Part shown: positions 32,252 to 41,100 of the stretch, one piece after another
Numbering within the stretch: position 1 is the stretch's first letter
Layout of the letters: each line of letters opens with the position of its first letter
Translations under genes and position numbers: made by a program
Notes under the pieces: model-generated
The model's database searches: none
Seen by the model: the letters and a program-made list of their open reading frames with translations, nothing else
What the model was told of the DNA's origin: nothing
NCBI RefSeq assembly: GCF_014023125.1
Contig: NZ_CP048914.1
Coordinates: 310,001 to 374,000, forward strand
DNA length: 64,000 nt
From: Candidatus Xianfuyuplasma coldseepsis
GTDB taxonomy: Bacteria > Bacillota_I > Bacilli_A > Izemoplasmatales > Izemoplasmataceae
Direction of reading: 5' to 3'

Positions 32252-32267
32252 GGCATTTTGTTGGTTG

Positions 32268-32705
32268 TTAGTACTTTCGCTTGAAGTATTCGCTGATGTT
32301 TTTTAAGGATTGTAATAGGACTTCATCTTCGTCCAATTTCATATCGGCGATGGTTGCTTCAATCATCTCTTCATGGAACTCATCGTGAATCCGTAAGGCT
32401 TTGATTGCTTTATCGGTTAATGCGATATAGACTTTGCGTTTGTCTTCTTCGAGACGGTAGCGTGTTACATAGCCTTTTTCAACAAGGCGATTCATAGCGG
32501 TGGTGAGTGTTCCAACCGTTACACGAAGCCGTTTTGCTAGATGCGACATCGTTGGTTCTGCGGTTTTTTCGATGGCTTCTAATACATGAATTTCGTTCAT
32601 CGATAGTTTGATTCCACGTTTGCGTAAAGCTTCGGCTTCAATGCTTAAAATATGGTTAAATACTTCAACCAATAGTTCATTGATAATTTCTTTTGGTGTG
32701 TCCAT
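32268..32705 (-). CDS. MarR-family regulator, FabT-like
   Basis: A ~145-residue winged-helix regulator: LSMNEIHVLEAIE, PTMSHLAKRLRVTVGTLTTAMNRLVEKGYV, RLEEDKRKVYIALTDKA. ATG 32705 follows GGGGG. Its size, sequence style and position directly downstream of a FakB gene fit FabT, the MarR-type repressor of fatty-acid synthesis that responds to acyl-ACP. A FabT-like palindrome lies in the promoter region of this pair. FabT identity is moderate. Confidence 0.85.
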   Translation of the reverse strand: MDTPKEIINELLVEVFNHILSIEAEALRKRGIKLSMNEIHVLEAIEKTAEPTMSHLAKRLRVTVGTLTTAMNRLVEKGYVTRYRLEEDKRKVYIALTDKAIKALRIHDEFHEEMIEATIADMKLDEDEVLLQSLKNISEYFKRKY

Positions 32706-32727
32706 CTCATTCCCCCTATCTATATGG

Positions 32728-33579
32728 TTATTTATGGATGTATCCAACACCGACAACGCCGGGTCCTGCGTGAGCACCGACGACTGGTGTTAATGGGTAT
32801 GCTTTGATTTCTTTGATATCGGGTCGAGCTTTTTGAATGGCTTTGCGGACCACATCAGCACGTTCTTCCGCGTTGGCATGAATTAAGAACACTTCCATGT
32901 CTTTATCCCCGAGATCTTCGAGAAACTTTTCAATCAAGCGATTGGTGGCTTTACTTAGTGTACGGATTTTTTCAATGGCTTCCACGCGACCATCTTTGGT
33001 CACTTCTAACATTGGTTTGATTTTTAACATGCTACCGAGGAATCCACTTGCACCGCTTAAACGGCCGTTTTTCACAAGGTAACGCAAGGTTTCAACACTG
33101 AATAAAATGCGGTGATTATCGCGTAGAACTTCGAGATGATTCCAGATTTCTTCAATGGTTTTACCTTCTTCAATCATTTTGGCGGCATCGAGAATCATTT
33201 TCGCTTCTGGGTATGATACGGATTTTGAATCAAATACATGTACTTTTACGTCGTCTAACATATTGGCAGCAAGCATACATCCTTCGTATGTACCAGATAA
33301 TTTGTTGGAAATTGATACAACAAGCAATTCATCATATCCTTTGGCGACCATTGCTTCGTATTGTTCCAAGATAACACCGGTTGCCGCTTGGGCTGTTGAC
33401 GGGGTTAAACTAGGATCATCGGCAAGCATTTGATAAAAGTCTCCTGCTGTAATATCAACGTAATCTGAGTATTCTTTATCACCAACTAATAAAATCGAGC
33501 GAATAACGGGAATATCATACTTGTGTTCAATATAATCAATACCTGAGTTCCCACATACTAGTAAGCCAATCTTTGACAT
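32728..33579 (-). CDS. DegV-family fatty-acid-binding protein (FakB-like)
   Basis: A 283-residue EDD-fold protein with SIRSILL-type start region, DPSLTPSTAQAATGVILEQY, VSISNKLSGTYEG, NGRLSGASGFLGSMLKIKPMLE and the end PVVGAHAGPGVVGVGY. Paralogue of the protein at 30567. GGAGGA precedes the ATG. Cotranscribed with the MarR gene 22 bases downstream, which suggests exogenous fatty-acid use coupled to its regulator. Confidence 0.92.
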   Translation of the reverse strand: MSKIGLLVCGNSGIDYIEHKYDIPVIRSILLVGDKEYSDYVDITAGDFYQMLADDPSLTPSTAQAATGVILEQYEAMVAKGYDELLVVSISNKLSGTYEGCMLAANMLDDVKVHVFDSKSVSYPEAKMILDAAKMIEEGKTIEEIWNHLEVLRDNHRILFSVETLRYLVKNGRLSGASGFLGSMLKIKPMLEVTKDGRVEAIEKIRTLSKATNRLIEKFLEDLGDKDMEVFLIHANAEERADVVRKAIQKARPDIKEIKAYPLTPVVGAHAGPGVVGVGYIHK

Positions 33580-33604
33580 TTTTGTTCCTCCAATAAATTT
33601 TTAT

Positions 33605-33656
33605 TTTGAATTTCAAAGTATATGACTAGTTTACATTTACTTTAAATAAATGTCAA
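33605..33656 (-). promoter_or_regulatory. Promoter and FabT-like operator of the DegV-MarR unit
   Basis: TTGACA (33651-33656) with a weak -10 TAAACT (33628-33633) at 17 bases. Downstream, the perfect palindrome TTTGAATTTCAAA (33605-33617) resembles the FabT box TTTGATTATCAAA and lies in the leader before the ribosome site. Confidence 0.55.
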
Positions 33657-35032
33657 TTGTTTTCCGCTTTAATATAGGCGTCCATATAGGTACTTGCGTC
33701 CTTACCAGCACCCATTGCAAGAATGACGGTGGCAGCACCACTAACGACGTCTCCTCCAGCAAAAACACCGGGAATGGAGGTTTGGTGATTCTCAGTGACA
33801 ATCCGGCCCCATTGATCAACCTCTAGTTCTTTTGTAGCATCTTTAATGATTGGATTGGGCTTCTGACCTATAGAAATAATACAAGAGTCAATATCAAATG
33901 TTTGATATTTTCCAGTTGGCATTGGTCGTCTACGACCGGATGAATCTCGTTCCCCTAATTCCATAATTTCACAGACAACTTGTTTAACAACATAATTTTC
34001 ACCAATAAATTCAATGGGATTTAAGAGCAATCGAAACTCAATATCTTCTTCCATCGCATGATGGATCTCATCGAGCCTTGCGGGTAGACTTTCCATATCT
34101 CTTCGATAAACAATAAACACATTTTTGGCACCCAGACGCTTCGCTGTTCGAGCAGCATCCATCGCGACGTTTCCACCACCGACCACCATGACATTATTTC
34201 CGGTTTTTACCGGTGTCGGAGCTTTCGGAAAGTTCTTCGACTTCATTAAATTAACTCGCGTAAGAAATTCGTTCGCATAATAGACTCCAGAGTAATTTTC
34301 ACCAGGAATATTTAAGGCACTTGGCAGTCCAGCACCTGATCCAACGAAGATTGCACGGTAATGGTACTCGTTCTTTAACTGGTCAATCGTAATTGACTTT
34401 CCGATAATAACATTTTTCTCAAAATGAATCCCCATATCTCGCAATCTGTCGATTTCACGTGCCACAATTTCCTTTGGTAACCGGAAGTCTGGAATCCCAT
34501 ATTGAAGGACTCCTCCATATTCATGAAGCGCTTCATATAGCGTTACATCGTATCCTAGTCGACGCATACTTGCTGCATTCGCAAGACCTGCAGGTCCACT
34601 ACCTACGACAGCGACTTTGATACCGTTCTCCGGTATGCTCTGAATCTGCTCTAAATCGTTTTCTAATGCATAATCACCTAAAAAGCGCTCTAGTGCACCT
34701 ATAGCAACACTCTCTCCTTTAATACTTAAAATGCAAGCTCCTTCACATTGTTTTTCTTGAGGACAAACACGACCACATATTGAGGGTAGAATATTATCTT
34801 TATATAGCGTAAAATAGGCACTTTCTATGTCACCATCAATAATAAAATTAATAAATTCAGGTATCTCAATATGGACTGGACAAGCGGCAACACAACGTGG
34901 ATTCTTACAATTCAAACAACGACGTGCTTCTAGTTTAGCCATGTCTAAATCGTATCCACAGGCTACTTCATCAAAGTTGGTTTGACGGACCTTTGGATCT
35001 TGGACTGGCATTTGTACTCTAGGAGTCTTCAT
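33653..35032 (-). CDS. nfnB: NfnB/GltD-like NADPH-binding subunit (NADH-dependent ferredoxin:NADP oxidoreductase)
   Basis: A 459-residue flavoprotein. The N-terminal double [4Fe-4S] domain (RRCLNCKNPRCVAACP and CGRVCPQEKQCEGAC) is followed by an FAD-binding fold (VAVVGSGPAGLANAASM), an NADPH-binding fold (MVVGGGNVAMDAARTAKRLG) and the closing FAD motif PGVFAGGDVVSGA. With NfnA it balances ferredoxin, NADH and NADPH by electron bifurcation. A glutamate synthase small subunit is the alternative, but the NfnA neighbour (14-base overlap) decides for Nfn. The sequence is more AT-rich than the genes on the left. Confidence 0.9.
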   Translation of the reverse strand: MKTPRVQMPVQDPKVRQTNFDEVACGYDLDMAKLEARRCLNCKNPRCVAACPVHIEIPEFINFIIDGDIESAYFTLYKDNILPSICGRVCPQEKQCEGACILSIKGESVAIGALERFLGDYALENDLEQIQSIPENGIKVAVVGSGPAGLANAASMRRLGYDVTLYEALHEYGGVLQYGIPDFRLPKEIVAREIDRLRDMGIHFEKNVIIGKSITIDQLKNEYHYRAIFVGSGAGLPSALNIPGENYSGVYYANEFLTRVNLMKSKNFPKAPTPVKTGNNVMVVGGGNVAMDAARTAKRLGAKNVFIVYRRDMESLPARLDEIHHAMEEDIEFRLLLNPIEFIGENYVVKQVVCEIMELGERDSSGRRRPMPTGKYQTFDIDSCIISIGQKPNPIIKDATKELEVDQWGRIVTENHQTSIPGVFAGGDVVSGAATVILAMGAGKDASTYMDAYIKAENN

Positions 35033-35843
35033 TTGTATTCAACCCCAAATTGCATATATGTTCTTCTTCTATATAGTAGTTTTGTCGCACCATTAGTTCG
35101 TCAAAGTCAATTCCATCTGCATCAAAATCAGGACCATCAATACATGCAAAGTATGTTTTACCATTCTTAGTAAAACGGCAATTACCACACATGCCTGTTC
35201 CATCAATCATAATCGGATTTAACGATACATCTGTGGGTAGGTCAATACTCTTTGTAAGTTCTACAACGTTTCTCATCATTATCAAAGGACCAATAGTGAC
35301 GGCTCTATCATATGATTTTGTAGTTAGAAGATCTTGGACTACTGTTGTAACAAAACCTTTCGTTCCAAGACTTCCATCATCGGTTGTAATGTATATATTT
35401 CTGCATATATTTTTGTATTTATCAAGTAATATTAAATAATCTTTTGACTTAGCTCCAAACACCAAATCAATATTGACCCCTTTATCATAATATGCTTTAA
35501 GTTGAGGAAATAAAGGTGCTGCACCAACACCACCGGCAACTGCTAATAACTGTTGCACATCATGTATGTGTGCTGGACGTCCTAAAGGTCCAACAAAATC
35601 ATGAATTTCATCACCAGTTTCAAGCTTACCTAGTAATCGAGTAGAATAACCAAGCTTCTGATAGATAATCGTTACAGTATTTTGATCATGCTCCACAATA
35701 GTAAGAGGAATACGTTCACCATCTTCATCAACACGTAAAATCACAAAGTGTCCCGGCTTAGCATTATTAGCAACTAGTGGTGCTTCAATGATCATCTGGT
35801 CAACATGCTCATTTAAGACTTTTTTATCAATTATTCTATACAA
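35019..35843 (-). CDS. nfnA: NfnA-like FAD/NAD-binding subunit with [2Fe-2S] (TTG start)
   Basis: About 274 residues of the PyrK/SudB type: FAD-binding barrel (GHFVILRVDEDGERIPLTI), NAD-binding fold (LAVAGGVGAAPLFPQL) and a [2Fe-2S] cluster in DGTGMCGNCRF plus FACIDGPDFD. Residue 15 of the longest reading is a TTG at 35843, six bases after GAGGTG. It gives the usual family start MYRIIDKKVL, so it is chosen over ATG 35885. Forms NfnAB with the downstream gene. Confidence 0.9.
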   Translation of the reverse strand: MYRIIDKKVLNEHVDQMIIEAPLVANNAKPGHFVILRVDEDGERIPLTIVEHDQNTVTIIYQKLGYSTRLLGKLETGDEIHDFVGPLGRPAHIHDVQQLLAVAGGVGAAPLFPQLKAYYDKGVNIDLVFGAKSKDYLILLDKYKNICRNIYITTDDGSLGTKGFVTTVVQDLLTTKSYDRAVTIGPLIMMRNVVELTKSIDLPTDVSLNPIMIDGTGMCGNCRFTKNGKTYFACIDGPDFDADGIDFDELMVRQNYYIEEEHICNLGLNTNEDS

Positions 35844-35905
35844 AGGTATCACCTCACTTAGTATCATAATATTAGTTGTTTTCATATTATTTTCATTAAT
35901 AAATA

Positions 35906-36001
35906 ATGTAAAGATAAATGTAAATGGAAGTACAATTGTATATATTAAAACTAACTTAAAGCCCTTTATTAGGCTATTATATAATGTAAATATCTATGTA
36001 A
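35906..36001. repeat. Repeated ATGTAAA motifs upstream of nfnAB
   Basis: Four copies of ATGTAAA at 35906, 35918, 35984 and 35995, in two pairs with 12- and 11-base spacing. Half-turn spacing within the nfnA promoter region suggests protein binding. The gap is very AT-rich; a weak AGCC...GGCT hairpin near 35960-35975 may end the MFS gene. Confidence 0.4.
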
Positions 36002-36002
36002 A

Positions 36003-37190
36003 TCACTCTGAAATATCAATTTTTGATAGTAAAAATAATAGTGAAAGATAAGCTAATGTTGCAAGTCCTGCAAGCACTGCAAATCCAGTCATTAATGTGG
36101 AAAATTCAGAAATAATCCCAACTAGCGGAAACACAATGATCATGACTAAACTGAATGCCATATTATTAAAACTTAAAATAGTAGCCCGTTGAGAAGAAGG
36201 AGTTATTCGATTAATGTAATCACTTAACACTACATAGAATATACTATCAAAGAATCCCAAAAGTATGAATGGTATATATGAAATTTCTTCAAATAGTATT
36301 AACCACAGTAAAATTACGATAAAAATTGGAACAATATATAAAACTAACTTTTCTTTGTATTTTCGTTCAATAATGTGTGCACTGTATCCACCTATGATTC
36401 CCATGATCGAAGATGCACCCAAAATTATACCAATTGTAAAAATTGAGTAATTGTCGATGTAAAAATTTTGGAGATAGAAAAACAAAGTTGTAATGGGTGC
36501 AGCTAGTAAAGCACCTATAGATAATAGAAACACTAATCTTGTTGAAGAAAATACAGTTTTTGTACTTTTTACGAAATGTTCGTACATTTTAGTAGTGAAT
36601 CTTTTGTGTTCATATTCCACATTTAGTGGAATTTCTTTCATAAGTAAAATGGGGATAGAGGCCACAACAAAGACGATAATCATGATTTCAAAGTTCAAAT
36701 TATAGGCGATAATTGCAATCATACCTCCGATTGGTAGCGCAATACTACTACTCAATTGAAAGATAATTTCCTTAATACCTTGTACTTTCATGTACTTATC
36801 TTGTTCATTTAGTTCAATTAGTGTATCATAGATCAAAGCATCTCCACTACCAGACTCAAATGTATAAGAAATTCCACAAATTACAAATCCAATACCAATT
36901 ATCCAAAAATTACTACTAAACAAAATTATTATTAGATATATAATATAGAAAAGTATACCAAGAAGTCTACTTACTTTTCTACCTAGTAAATCTCCAATCA
37001 TTCCAGTTGGTACTTCCGAAGAAATACTTGAAATATGAAAAACACTTTCGAATATTCCTAATTGCCAAAGATCAAAACTTTTTGCCTGTGCTAAGTAGAT
37101 CATCCATACACCTTGGGTGAAATTCAGACTTCGTAAGAATATATAGAAATATTCTAATGTAACATTACGTTTTAGCGCTTTACTGTTCAT
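36003..37190 (-). CDS. MFS transporter
   Basis: A 395-residue protein with about twelve helices and the MFS loop-2/3 signature GMIGDLLGRKVSRLLG. It begins with a cytoplasmic segment typical of the family. Substrate cannot be told; drug efflux is the default guess. Base composition is clearly more AT-rich than flanking genes, with many ATA and AAA codons, consistent with transfer. The start overlaps the upstream zinc-ribbon gene by 11 bases; the ribosome site is weak. Confidence 0.88.
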   Translation of the reverse strand: MNSKALKRNVTLEYFYIFLRSLNFTQGVWMIYLAQAKSFDLWQLGIFESVFHISSISSEVPTGMIGDLLGRKVSRLLGILFYIIYLIIILFSSNFWIIGIGFVICGISYTFESGSGDALIYDTLIELNEQDKYMKVQGIKEIIFQLSSSIALPIGGMIAIIAYNLNFEIMIIVFVVASIPILLMKEIPLNVEYEHKRFTTKMYEHFVKSTKTVFSSTRLVFLLSIGALLAAPITTLFFYLQNFYIDNYSIFTIGIILGASSIMGIIGGYSAHIIERKYKEKLVLYIVPIFIVILLWLILFEEISYIPFILLGFFDSIFYVVLSDYINRITPSSQRATILSFNNMAFSLVMIIVFPLVGIISEFSTLMTGFAVLAGLATLAYLSLLFLLSKIDISE

Positions 37191-37491
37191 TTTCTTTTAA
37201 CTTCTCTCCACAAAATATGCAATACTGATCTTCTAACACATTCATTTTATGACAATTTACACATTCGACAATGGTTAAGCCTTGCTGTTTTAACTGTTCT
37301 AAATCTAAAATCTTATCTCTTTTGAATAGCTCAAATACTTGGTAAATCATAAGAAATAGTATACTGACCAGTAAAGTGATTGTGCTAATAACCATTAGAA
37401 ATATATTTTCCATAAAGAAAGAAAGTCCTATCAAAATTAGTGATAGCACGATAATTATCAACAATGTAATTTTAGGAATCTTAGAAATCAT
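37180..37491 (-). CDS. Small membrane protein with C-terminal zinc ribbon
   Basis: A 103-residue protein with two transmembrane helices (about 8-25 and 29-50), a short linker and a CxxC...CxxC zinc ribbon at the C-terminus (CVNCHK and CIFCGEK). No family recognised. It lies between the MFS gene and another zinc-ribbon membrane protein, with the same AT-rich composition; perhaps accessory to the transporter. Confidence 0.65.
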   Translation of the reverse strand: MISKIPKITLLIIIVLSLILIGLSFFMENIFLMVISTITLLVSILFLMIYQVFELFKRDKILDLEQLKQQGLTIVECVNCHKMNVLEDQYCIFCGEKLKENEQ

Positions 37492-37503
37492 ACTAATCAG
37501 CTT

Positions 37504-37899
37504 CTACATGTCATATTTGTCATAGTGGTCAGTGGTTAATATACGAACACCGCAGTTTTCACAATATTCTCTAGAAGTATCGTTATGGTGACCACAGTAT
37601 TCACATTCTTCTCTATTCTTTGATGTAGATAGGTATGGATTACTTGGTTTGTTGTAAACACTATCAATTTCGTTATCAAACAAGCGGTCTTCATCAACAT
37701 CTTTATATTTTGAGGGTTTTTTCTTATCTTTATCAACAATACTACTTAATATAGATAGTGCAACTAGGATACCAATGATACCTCCCCAGCTAAAATCGTC
37801 TAACCCAAAGACTTCAAGGATTGCAGGGAAAAACCATCCAATCACATTGATTAGGACGAATATTGTTATTATTCGTGAGAATATGCTTTTTGATTTCAT
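37504..37899 (-). CDS. Small membrane protein with C-terminal zinc ribbon
   Basis: A ~131-residue protein. ATG 37899 follows GGAGGTG and is chosen over 37929. Two short hydrophobic segments (about 7-25 and 35-53), a charged linker and a zinc ribbon (CEYCGHH and CENCGVR) that resembles the one in the next gene. Function unknown; probably expressed with its neighbour. Confidence 0.65.
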   Translation of the reverse strand: MKSKSIFSRIITIFVLINVIGWFFPAILEVFGLDDFSWGGIIGILVALSILSSIVDKDKKKPSKYKDVDEDRLFDNEIDSVYNKPSNPYLSTSKNREECEYCGHHNDTSREYCENCGVRILTTDHYDKYDM

Positions 37900-37925
37900 A
37901 GGCACCTCCATGTTGCGATTAAAAA

Positions 37926-38162
37926 TCAATAGAGTTCAAATATTGTTTCTCCTCGGTTCTTGGTAAATTTCTTACGTTTAATTCGTTTTGATCGGATCGA
38001 ATTAGGTCGCTGTATGAATTCACGGATATTGTCGCCGTGGGAATACCCATGAATGACTCGAACGTGTGTGACGTTGTTATCACAAGAAGCGATGAAGCGC
38101 TCTATTTCACGTTTTGCCATATCAACTGTTAGACCGTGAACGTCAATTGTCTTCTCGTTCAT
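37926..38162 (-). CDS. Smr-domain protein (MutS2 C-terminal type), stand-alone
   Basis: A 78-residue protein that is essentially one Smr domain: IDVHGLTVDMAKREIERF with the DxHG motif, then VRVIHGYSHGDNIREFI with HGxG-like HGYSHG, and the closing GETIFEL. Smr domains nick DNA or cleave RNA, for example at collided ribosomes. It overlaps the dehalogenase-like gene by 20 bases, so is coupled to it. Confidence 0.85.
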   Translation of the reverse strand: MNEKTIDVHGLTVDMAKREIERFIASCDNNVTHVRVIHGYSHGDNIREFIQRPNSIRSKRIKRKKFTKNRGETIFELY

Positions 38163-39243
38163 CTTCTAGCTTAACGATATCTAATTCGTGTTTTGTAAAT
38201 ATGCGGCGACCATATTTTTGGTAATGCTCATCCATCATTTCATGGATAATTTCAGGATGTTCTTTTGTTTGTGAAAGTTTGATTAAGTCGACTCCTTGGG
38301 TAAACGGGCAGGTAGAAATGCAGGTTCCACAATCGGTACCTGATTTCAACCAAATGTCATAACAGGCATTGTCATCAAATTTATAGAATTGTCGTCCGTT
38401 AACCATCCGTGTTTTATGAGTAATTGCTCCACCAGGACAATTGCTTAAGCATAGGGCACATTGTTTACAGAAGTTGGTTAAATTAAAATCGATGGGTACA
38501 TCGGTTGCCACTTCCAGATTGGTAAAAACTGCACCGAGACGAACATTATTTCCATATTCTTTGGTAACAATGTGATTCGCCATACCAATTTCTCCCAGTC
38601 CCGCATCGTAGGCGAGTGGGACCAAAGGAGCTAAATAATATTCCGAGTTATTAAACATCGCTTTATATCCTAAATCTTTTAAATACATCGCAAGGCGACT
38701 ACCGATGGTTGCGATTCGAACGTATGCTTCTTCGGTTGCTAGAAGTTCTTCATACATCGGACCACGATTCATCATCTCTTTATCCATGAGTACAGTATAG
38801 ACAATGGCGGTTTTATATGTTGGATGGATTGGTTGATTATATGTATCTTTATTAAGATGCTCGCTAACGCCTCCGAAGTGGCTATAAAAATGGTCGGGAC
38901 GTAATGTTGTAATTCCGACAGAGGTCGCACCATAATATTTCGTAATTTCCTTGATATTGGCTGCAAAGCGAGGTTCAATTGGAATTCTAGGAGTATGGAT
39001 GGGGTAGCTCTCCGTTAGCTCAAACACGTGTTTGATATAGTTCTTGTTGTGTTTTGTGATGGGATAGAAGAGTTCTTTGAAGCGATTACTCTTACGTAAT
39101 TTATGACGAAAAGATACACGACGTTGTTTATCATCGGCAGGTTTATAGGTTGAATTCTTACGGTAGAATTCGTTGTACTCTTTGGTTCCTTTTTGTAAGG
39201 CGACTCGAGAAAATAACGTTTCTCGTTCATCGTATTTTTTCAT
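38143..39243 (-). CDS. Reductive-dehalogenase-like iron-sulfur protein (cytoplasmic)
   Basis: A ~366-residue protein of the reductive dehalogenase/QueG superfamily. The cobalamin-domain segment DAGLGEIGMANHIVTKEYG...VRLGAVFTNLEV precedes two [4Fe-4S] motifs: CKQCALCLSNCPGGAI (Cys259/262/265/269) and CGTCISTCPF (Cys305/308/312). Respiratory RdhA proteins carry a Tat signal and an RdhB anchor; neither is present, so this is a soluble enzyme, possibly catabolic dehalogenation or another cobalamin-dependent reduction. Epoxyqueuosine reductase is a less likely alternative. ATG 39243 follows GGTGA; extended -10 TGCTATAAT at 39260-39268. Confidence 0.8.
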   Translation of the reverse strand: MKKYDERETLFSRVALQKGTKEYNEFYRKNSTYKPADDKQRRVSFRHKLRKSNRFKELFYPITKHNKNYIKHVFELTESYPIHTPRIPIEPRFAANIKEITKYYGATSVGITTLRPDHFYSHFGGVSEHLNKDTYNQPIHPTYKTAIVYTVLMDKEMMNRGPMYEELLATEEAYVRIATIGSRLAMYLKDLGYKAMFNNSEYYLAPLVPLAYDAGLGEIGMANHIVTKEYGNNVRLGAVFTNLEVATDVPIDFNLTNFCKQCALCLSNCPGGAITHKTRMVNGRQFYKFDDNACYDIWLKSGTDCGTCISTCPFTQGVDLIKLSQTKEHPEIIHEMMDEHYQKYGRRIFTKHELDIVKLEDEREDN

Positions 39244-39259
39244 TGGTATCACCATCCAT

Positions 39260-39268
39260 ATTATAGCA
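39260..39268 (-). promoter_or_regulatory. Extended -10 promoter of the dehalogenase-like gene
   Basis: TGCTATAAT on the minus strand, 17 bases before the ATG at 39243. Confidence 0.55.
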
Positions 39269-39295
39269 TGGATTGCAAACTATAACTGTACAATT

Positions 39296-40213
39296 CTAAA
39301 GTAGGTTCGTTAGATCGAGTTGTGTCGATGTATCACCAGAAGCGATGGCTTCTAGTAATTGTACTAAATCTTGATTGACAAACTCATTGGTGTGTTCGGT
39401 AAATCCACCGGAATGATTAGATAACACAACGTTATCCATTTCATAGATTGGGTAGTTACTAGGATATTGTTGTTCTTTATGTTTCGGGTAATTGTACCAT
39501 ACATCGGAAGCGTAGCCGGCAAGGATGTTATCGTCAAGTGCGTGATACAAGGATTCTTCATCAACGATTTTACCGCGGCCTACATTGATTAAGTATTTGT
39601 GTTTCATCCGTTGTAATTGGTTGTAATCAAAGATGCCTTCGGTGGTTTTATTTAATGGGGTAGATATGATGATGATGTCGCTTAACTGTATCAAATTGGT
39701 TAAATTCTTTACCGTTTTGATACCCTCAGGGTATGATTTGCCACGATCAATGGTATAAAAATCACAACCGAATCCTCGTAGAAACTGGTGAATCAGTTTC
39801 CCAATTCGACCATACCCAAATAGGCCGACACTCCGGTCTTGAATGCTTGCCCATGGTATACGTTTTTCACTATTACGCGAACTCCAGTTTCCCTGTTTTA
39901 ATTGTTCATGGTAGGGAATTGTTTTTCCGAGTAAAGTCAGGGTGAGGGTTACCGCTTTTTCAGCAACCCATCTTGAACGGGTTGGTAGGATGAAAAGTTG
40001 TAGGTTGTCTTGTCGCATATCGTCCAAGTTAATACCATTATGGCCAGTATAAGGAATAATGATACCTTTTAAATTGTCGGTTTGCATGTCATGGTTGTAG
40101 TGTCCAGTAATGATGTAATCTGCTAGTGAACGATCCTCAACGACATGAACTTGATTCATAGATATGGATTGTAAAAATTCTTGAATACGATGATGTTCTG
40201 CGTATACGTTCAT
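39296..40213 (-). CDS. D-isomer-specific 2-hydroxyacid dehydrogenase
   Basis: A 305-residue NAD-dependent dehydrogenase. The Rossmann motif VGLFGYGRIGKLI, IISTPLNKTTEGIF, the catalytic-Arg segment INVGRGKIVDEESL and a late Glu/His region (SNHSGGFTEHT) place it in the family. The N-terminal catalytic domain is short and diverged, so substrate cannot be assigned (D-lactate, phosphoglycerate or glyoxylate types possible). GGAGATGA before ATG. Follows the radical SAM gene by 11 bases. Confidence 0.87.
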   Translation of the reverse strand: MNVYAEHHRIQEFLQSISMNQVHVVEDRSLADYIITGHYNHDMQTDNLKGIIIPYTGHNGINLDDMRQDNLQLFILPTRSRWVAEKAVTLTLTLLGKTIPYHEQLKQGNWSSRNSEKRIPWASIQDRSVGLFGYGRIGKLIHQFLRGFGCDFYTIDRGKSYPEGIKTVKNLTNLIQLSDIIIISTPLNKTTEGIFDYNQLQRMKHKYLINVGRGKIVDEESLYHALDDNILAGYASDVWYNYPKHKEQQYPSNYPIYEMDNVVLSNHSGGFTEHTNEFVNQDLVQLLEAIASGDTSTQLDLTNLL

Positions 40214-40224
40214 TCAATCATCTC

Positions 40225-41100
40225 CTAAAATAAGCTAAGTTGCGTTGTTGTAATATGATTCTGTGCTCCTTTAATGATATCCTTCATCGAATAGATTATG
40301 CCACATTCATCACAGTACGATTTAAATTTCCTTTTGAGCGCTTCAGCGTTCGGTGAGATACACATATATTGATCCTTAAAGGTATCTACATATTGCTTTG
40401 TTAAGTCGGGACCAATCTTTTGAAAGAAGTATTGACGTTGATTGTCACGCAAGGTTACACCAAAGGATGGATAGATATACTTCGCTCCAGCTTCTTTTGC
40501 TTGATCAATGATTCCCTTGATATTGTCCCAGTTATCATTAATAAAGGGAAGAATCGGCATCATCAATATTCCTGCATACAATCCAGCATCGATTAAGGTT
40601 TTGATAGCCTTAAACCGATCCGAAGTTGTTGACACAGAACGTTCAATACGCTTTTGTAAACGATCATCTGCCGTTGTAATAGTAATCCCGATATTCATTA
40701 TCGAGTGGCATTGAATTGCTTGAAATATATCAATATCACGAACAACAAGATCACTCTTGGTAATGATATGTGCTCCAAAACCATACTTATTTACAGATTG
40801 AAGAGCTTTCCTGGTCTCTTCTTGTGATTTTTCAAAGGAATTATAAGGATCGTTCATACCTCCAAAGCCAAGAACTCCTTTTTTACGTTTTGTTGATAAT
40901 TCTTGGTCAATCTTCACAGAGGCTTCTTTTTTGACACGAATTGTATCGAAATTATCAATCTGATAACAACTGCTTCGTGAGTCACAATAGATGCAGCCAT
41001 GATTACAACCACGATAGATATTGGTGTTATGAGTAACGCCAAACCATGATTGACCAGATTGAACAGGATGAATGAGATGTATAGCATGTACCTCTTCCAT
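40225..41100 (-). CDS. Radical SAM protein, SPL-like
   Basis: A ~291-residue enzyme with a [4Fe-4S] motif GCNHGCIYCDSR (CxxxCxxC), the FGGMNDPYN segment and a TIM-barrel-like core. It fits the radical SAM proteins annotated as SPL-family or Rv2578c-like. It is not a proven spore photoproduct lyase, since the organism shows no sporulation genes here. ATG 41100 follows GGAGGG and overlaps the kinase stop in TAATG. Confidence 0.85.
   Translation of the reverse strand: MEEVHAIHLIHPVQSGQSWFGVTHNTNIYRGCNHGCIYCDSRSSCYQIDNFDTIRVKKEASVKIDQELSTKRKKGVLGFGGMNDPYNSFEKSQEETRKALQSVNKYGFGAHIITKSDLVVRDIDIFQAIQCHSIMNIGITITTADDRLQKRIERSVSTTSDRFKAIKTLIDAGLYAGILMMPILPFINDNWDNIKGIIDQAKEAGAKYIYPSFGVTLRDNQRQYFFQKIGPDLTKQYVDTFKDQYMCISPNAEALKRKFKSYCDECGIIYSMKDIIKGAQNHITTTQLSLF

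Noticed and set aside
36003-37190. Drug-resistance island
   Set aside because: A single MFS transporter of unknown substrate without mobile-element genes is not enough.
40225-41100. Spore photoproduct lyase
   Set aside because: Only general similarity to that radical SAM branch; no sporulation genes are seen.
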